A DNA stretch of 64,000 nucleotides from Cytophaga aurantiaca DSM 3654 (GTDB lineage: Bacteria > Bacteroidota > Bacteroidia > Cytophagales > Cytophagaceae): the NCBI RefSeq assembly GCF_000379725.1, contig NZ_KB903633.1, positions 1 to 64,000 on the forward strand, written 5' to 3'. The position numbers and the translations under genes are program-made. Of the stretch, positions 63,750 to 64,000 are shown piece by piece (position 1 is the stretch's first letter; each line of letters opens with the position of its first letter). The notes beneath the pieces are model-generated. The model had not been told where the DNA came from, searched no databases, and was given only the letters and a program-made list of their open reading frames with translations.

Positions 63750-64000
63750 ATGAATCATTTTATTCTGGTACTCATTGGCGGTGCAATTGGCAGTGGCGCA
63801 CGTTATCTGTTAAGTACATACATAACAAAAATACATCCTGGCATTTTTCCTTACGGAACCTTTGCTGTTAACATCATCGGCTGTCTGCTAATCGGCATCT
63901 TCTATGGTTTAACAACACGCATGCAAGCAACACCGGAATGGCGTATTTTTCTTGCTACAGGTCTATGCGGCGGATTCACAACCTTTTCTGCCTTCGCATA
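63750..64000 (+). CDS. crcB: Fluoride channel CrcB/Fluc, 3' end outside the window
   Basis: The visible 83 residues read [22 protein letters not shown], then [20 protein letters not shown] and [15 protein letters not shown], the conserved Fluc signatures (GGxxGAxxRY, GTxxVNxxG, GxxGGxTTFSTF). It would export fluoride as a dimeric small membrane channel. The gene continues past position 64000. A -7 element lies just upstream. Confidence 0.95.
   Translation, partial: MNHFILVLIGGAIGSGARYLLSTYITKIHPGIFPYGTFAVNIIGCLLIGIFYGLTTRMQATPEWRIFLATGLCGGFTTFSAFA

Overview
The window is 64 kb of a low-GC, densely coding genome from a gliding, polysaccharide-degrading member of the Bacteroidota (Cytophagales). 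Evidence: type IX secretion (T9SS) type A sorting tails on three secreted proteins, a type B gliding-associated C-terminal domain paired with a PorP/SprF-like protein, a GH9 cellulase with a T9SS tail, 7TMR-DISM sensors, WG repeats, DUF5686 and DUF4412 proteins, and promoters of the Bacteroidota TTTG / TAnnTTTG type. Gene content and style are closest to what I know of Cytophaga hutchinsonii; that species name is an inference and was not tested by any search.

Layout. 1-270: 3' end of an IS110-family transposase. 419-5318: a cobalamin riboswitch followed by a B12 uptake operon (BtuB-like receptor, T9SS-exported DUF4465 protein, BtuG-like propeller lipoprotein). 5321-9181: outer-membrane protein, DNA-3-methyladenine glycosylase, WG-repeat protein, cyclophilin. 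9241-9602: a non-coding stretch holding an 11-bp-period degenerate repeat and one perfect DnaA box, then parE. 11624-13872: an atypical CDF transporter, then an ECF sigma factor with two small unknown partners. 14594-20455 (minus strand): biotin carboxylase/carrier, fabH, plsX, rpmF and DUF177, then pdxA. 20848-24933: rsmA, mgtE, a D-2-hydroxyacid dehydrogenase, greA and a HIT protein. 24962-26137: class III aminotransferase.

26440-31241: a 1241-residue T9SS type B protein coupled to its SprF-like partner. 31312-33773: a DUF922 protease-like protein coupled to a 7TMR-DISM histidine kinase. 34224-41017: parC, a PH-like protein, a DUF5686 protein and a TPR lipoprotein. 41092-44358: thrS-infC-rpmI-rplT. 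44499-46970: T9SS type A protein. 47119-47192: tRNA with CAU anticodon. 47414-50672: msrA, two tandem DUF4412 paralogues, pgeF. 50661-52613: a 7TMR-DISM membrane sensor fused to an IS1595-type transposase zinc ribbon and HTH, the most unusual gene here. 52748-57416: GH9 endoglucanase, sugar permease, NlpC/P60 hydrolase. 57629-63679: DEAD-box helicase, membrane-anchored MBL hydrolase, NagB/PIG-L fusion, a small secreted protein, an SDR. 63750-end: crcB, cut by the window edge.

Much of the window is core metabolism (fatty-acid initiation, translation, topoisomerase IV) interleaved with surface biology. T9SS substrates, the B12 locus and GH9 plus permease form an outer-envelope acquisition layer; the two 7TMR-DISM proteins and the ECF sigma operon are the visible signalling layer. 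Intergenic DNA carries two recurring palindrome families (core GATAGCTATC; arm CCTACGAGGTTTT), mostly at gene ends and once inside the B12 riboswitch. I saw no rRNA, CRISPR array, prophage or intact insertion sequence.
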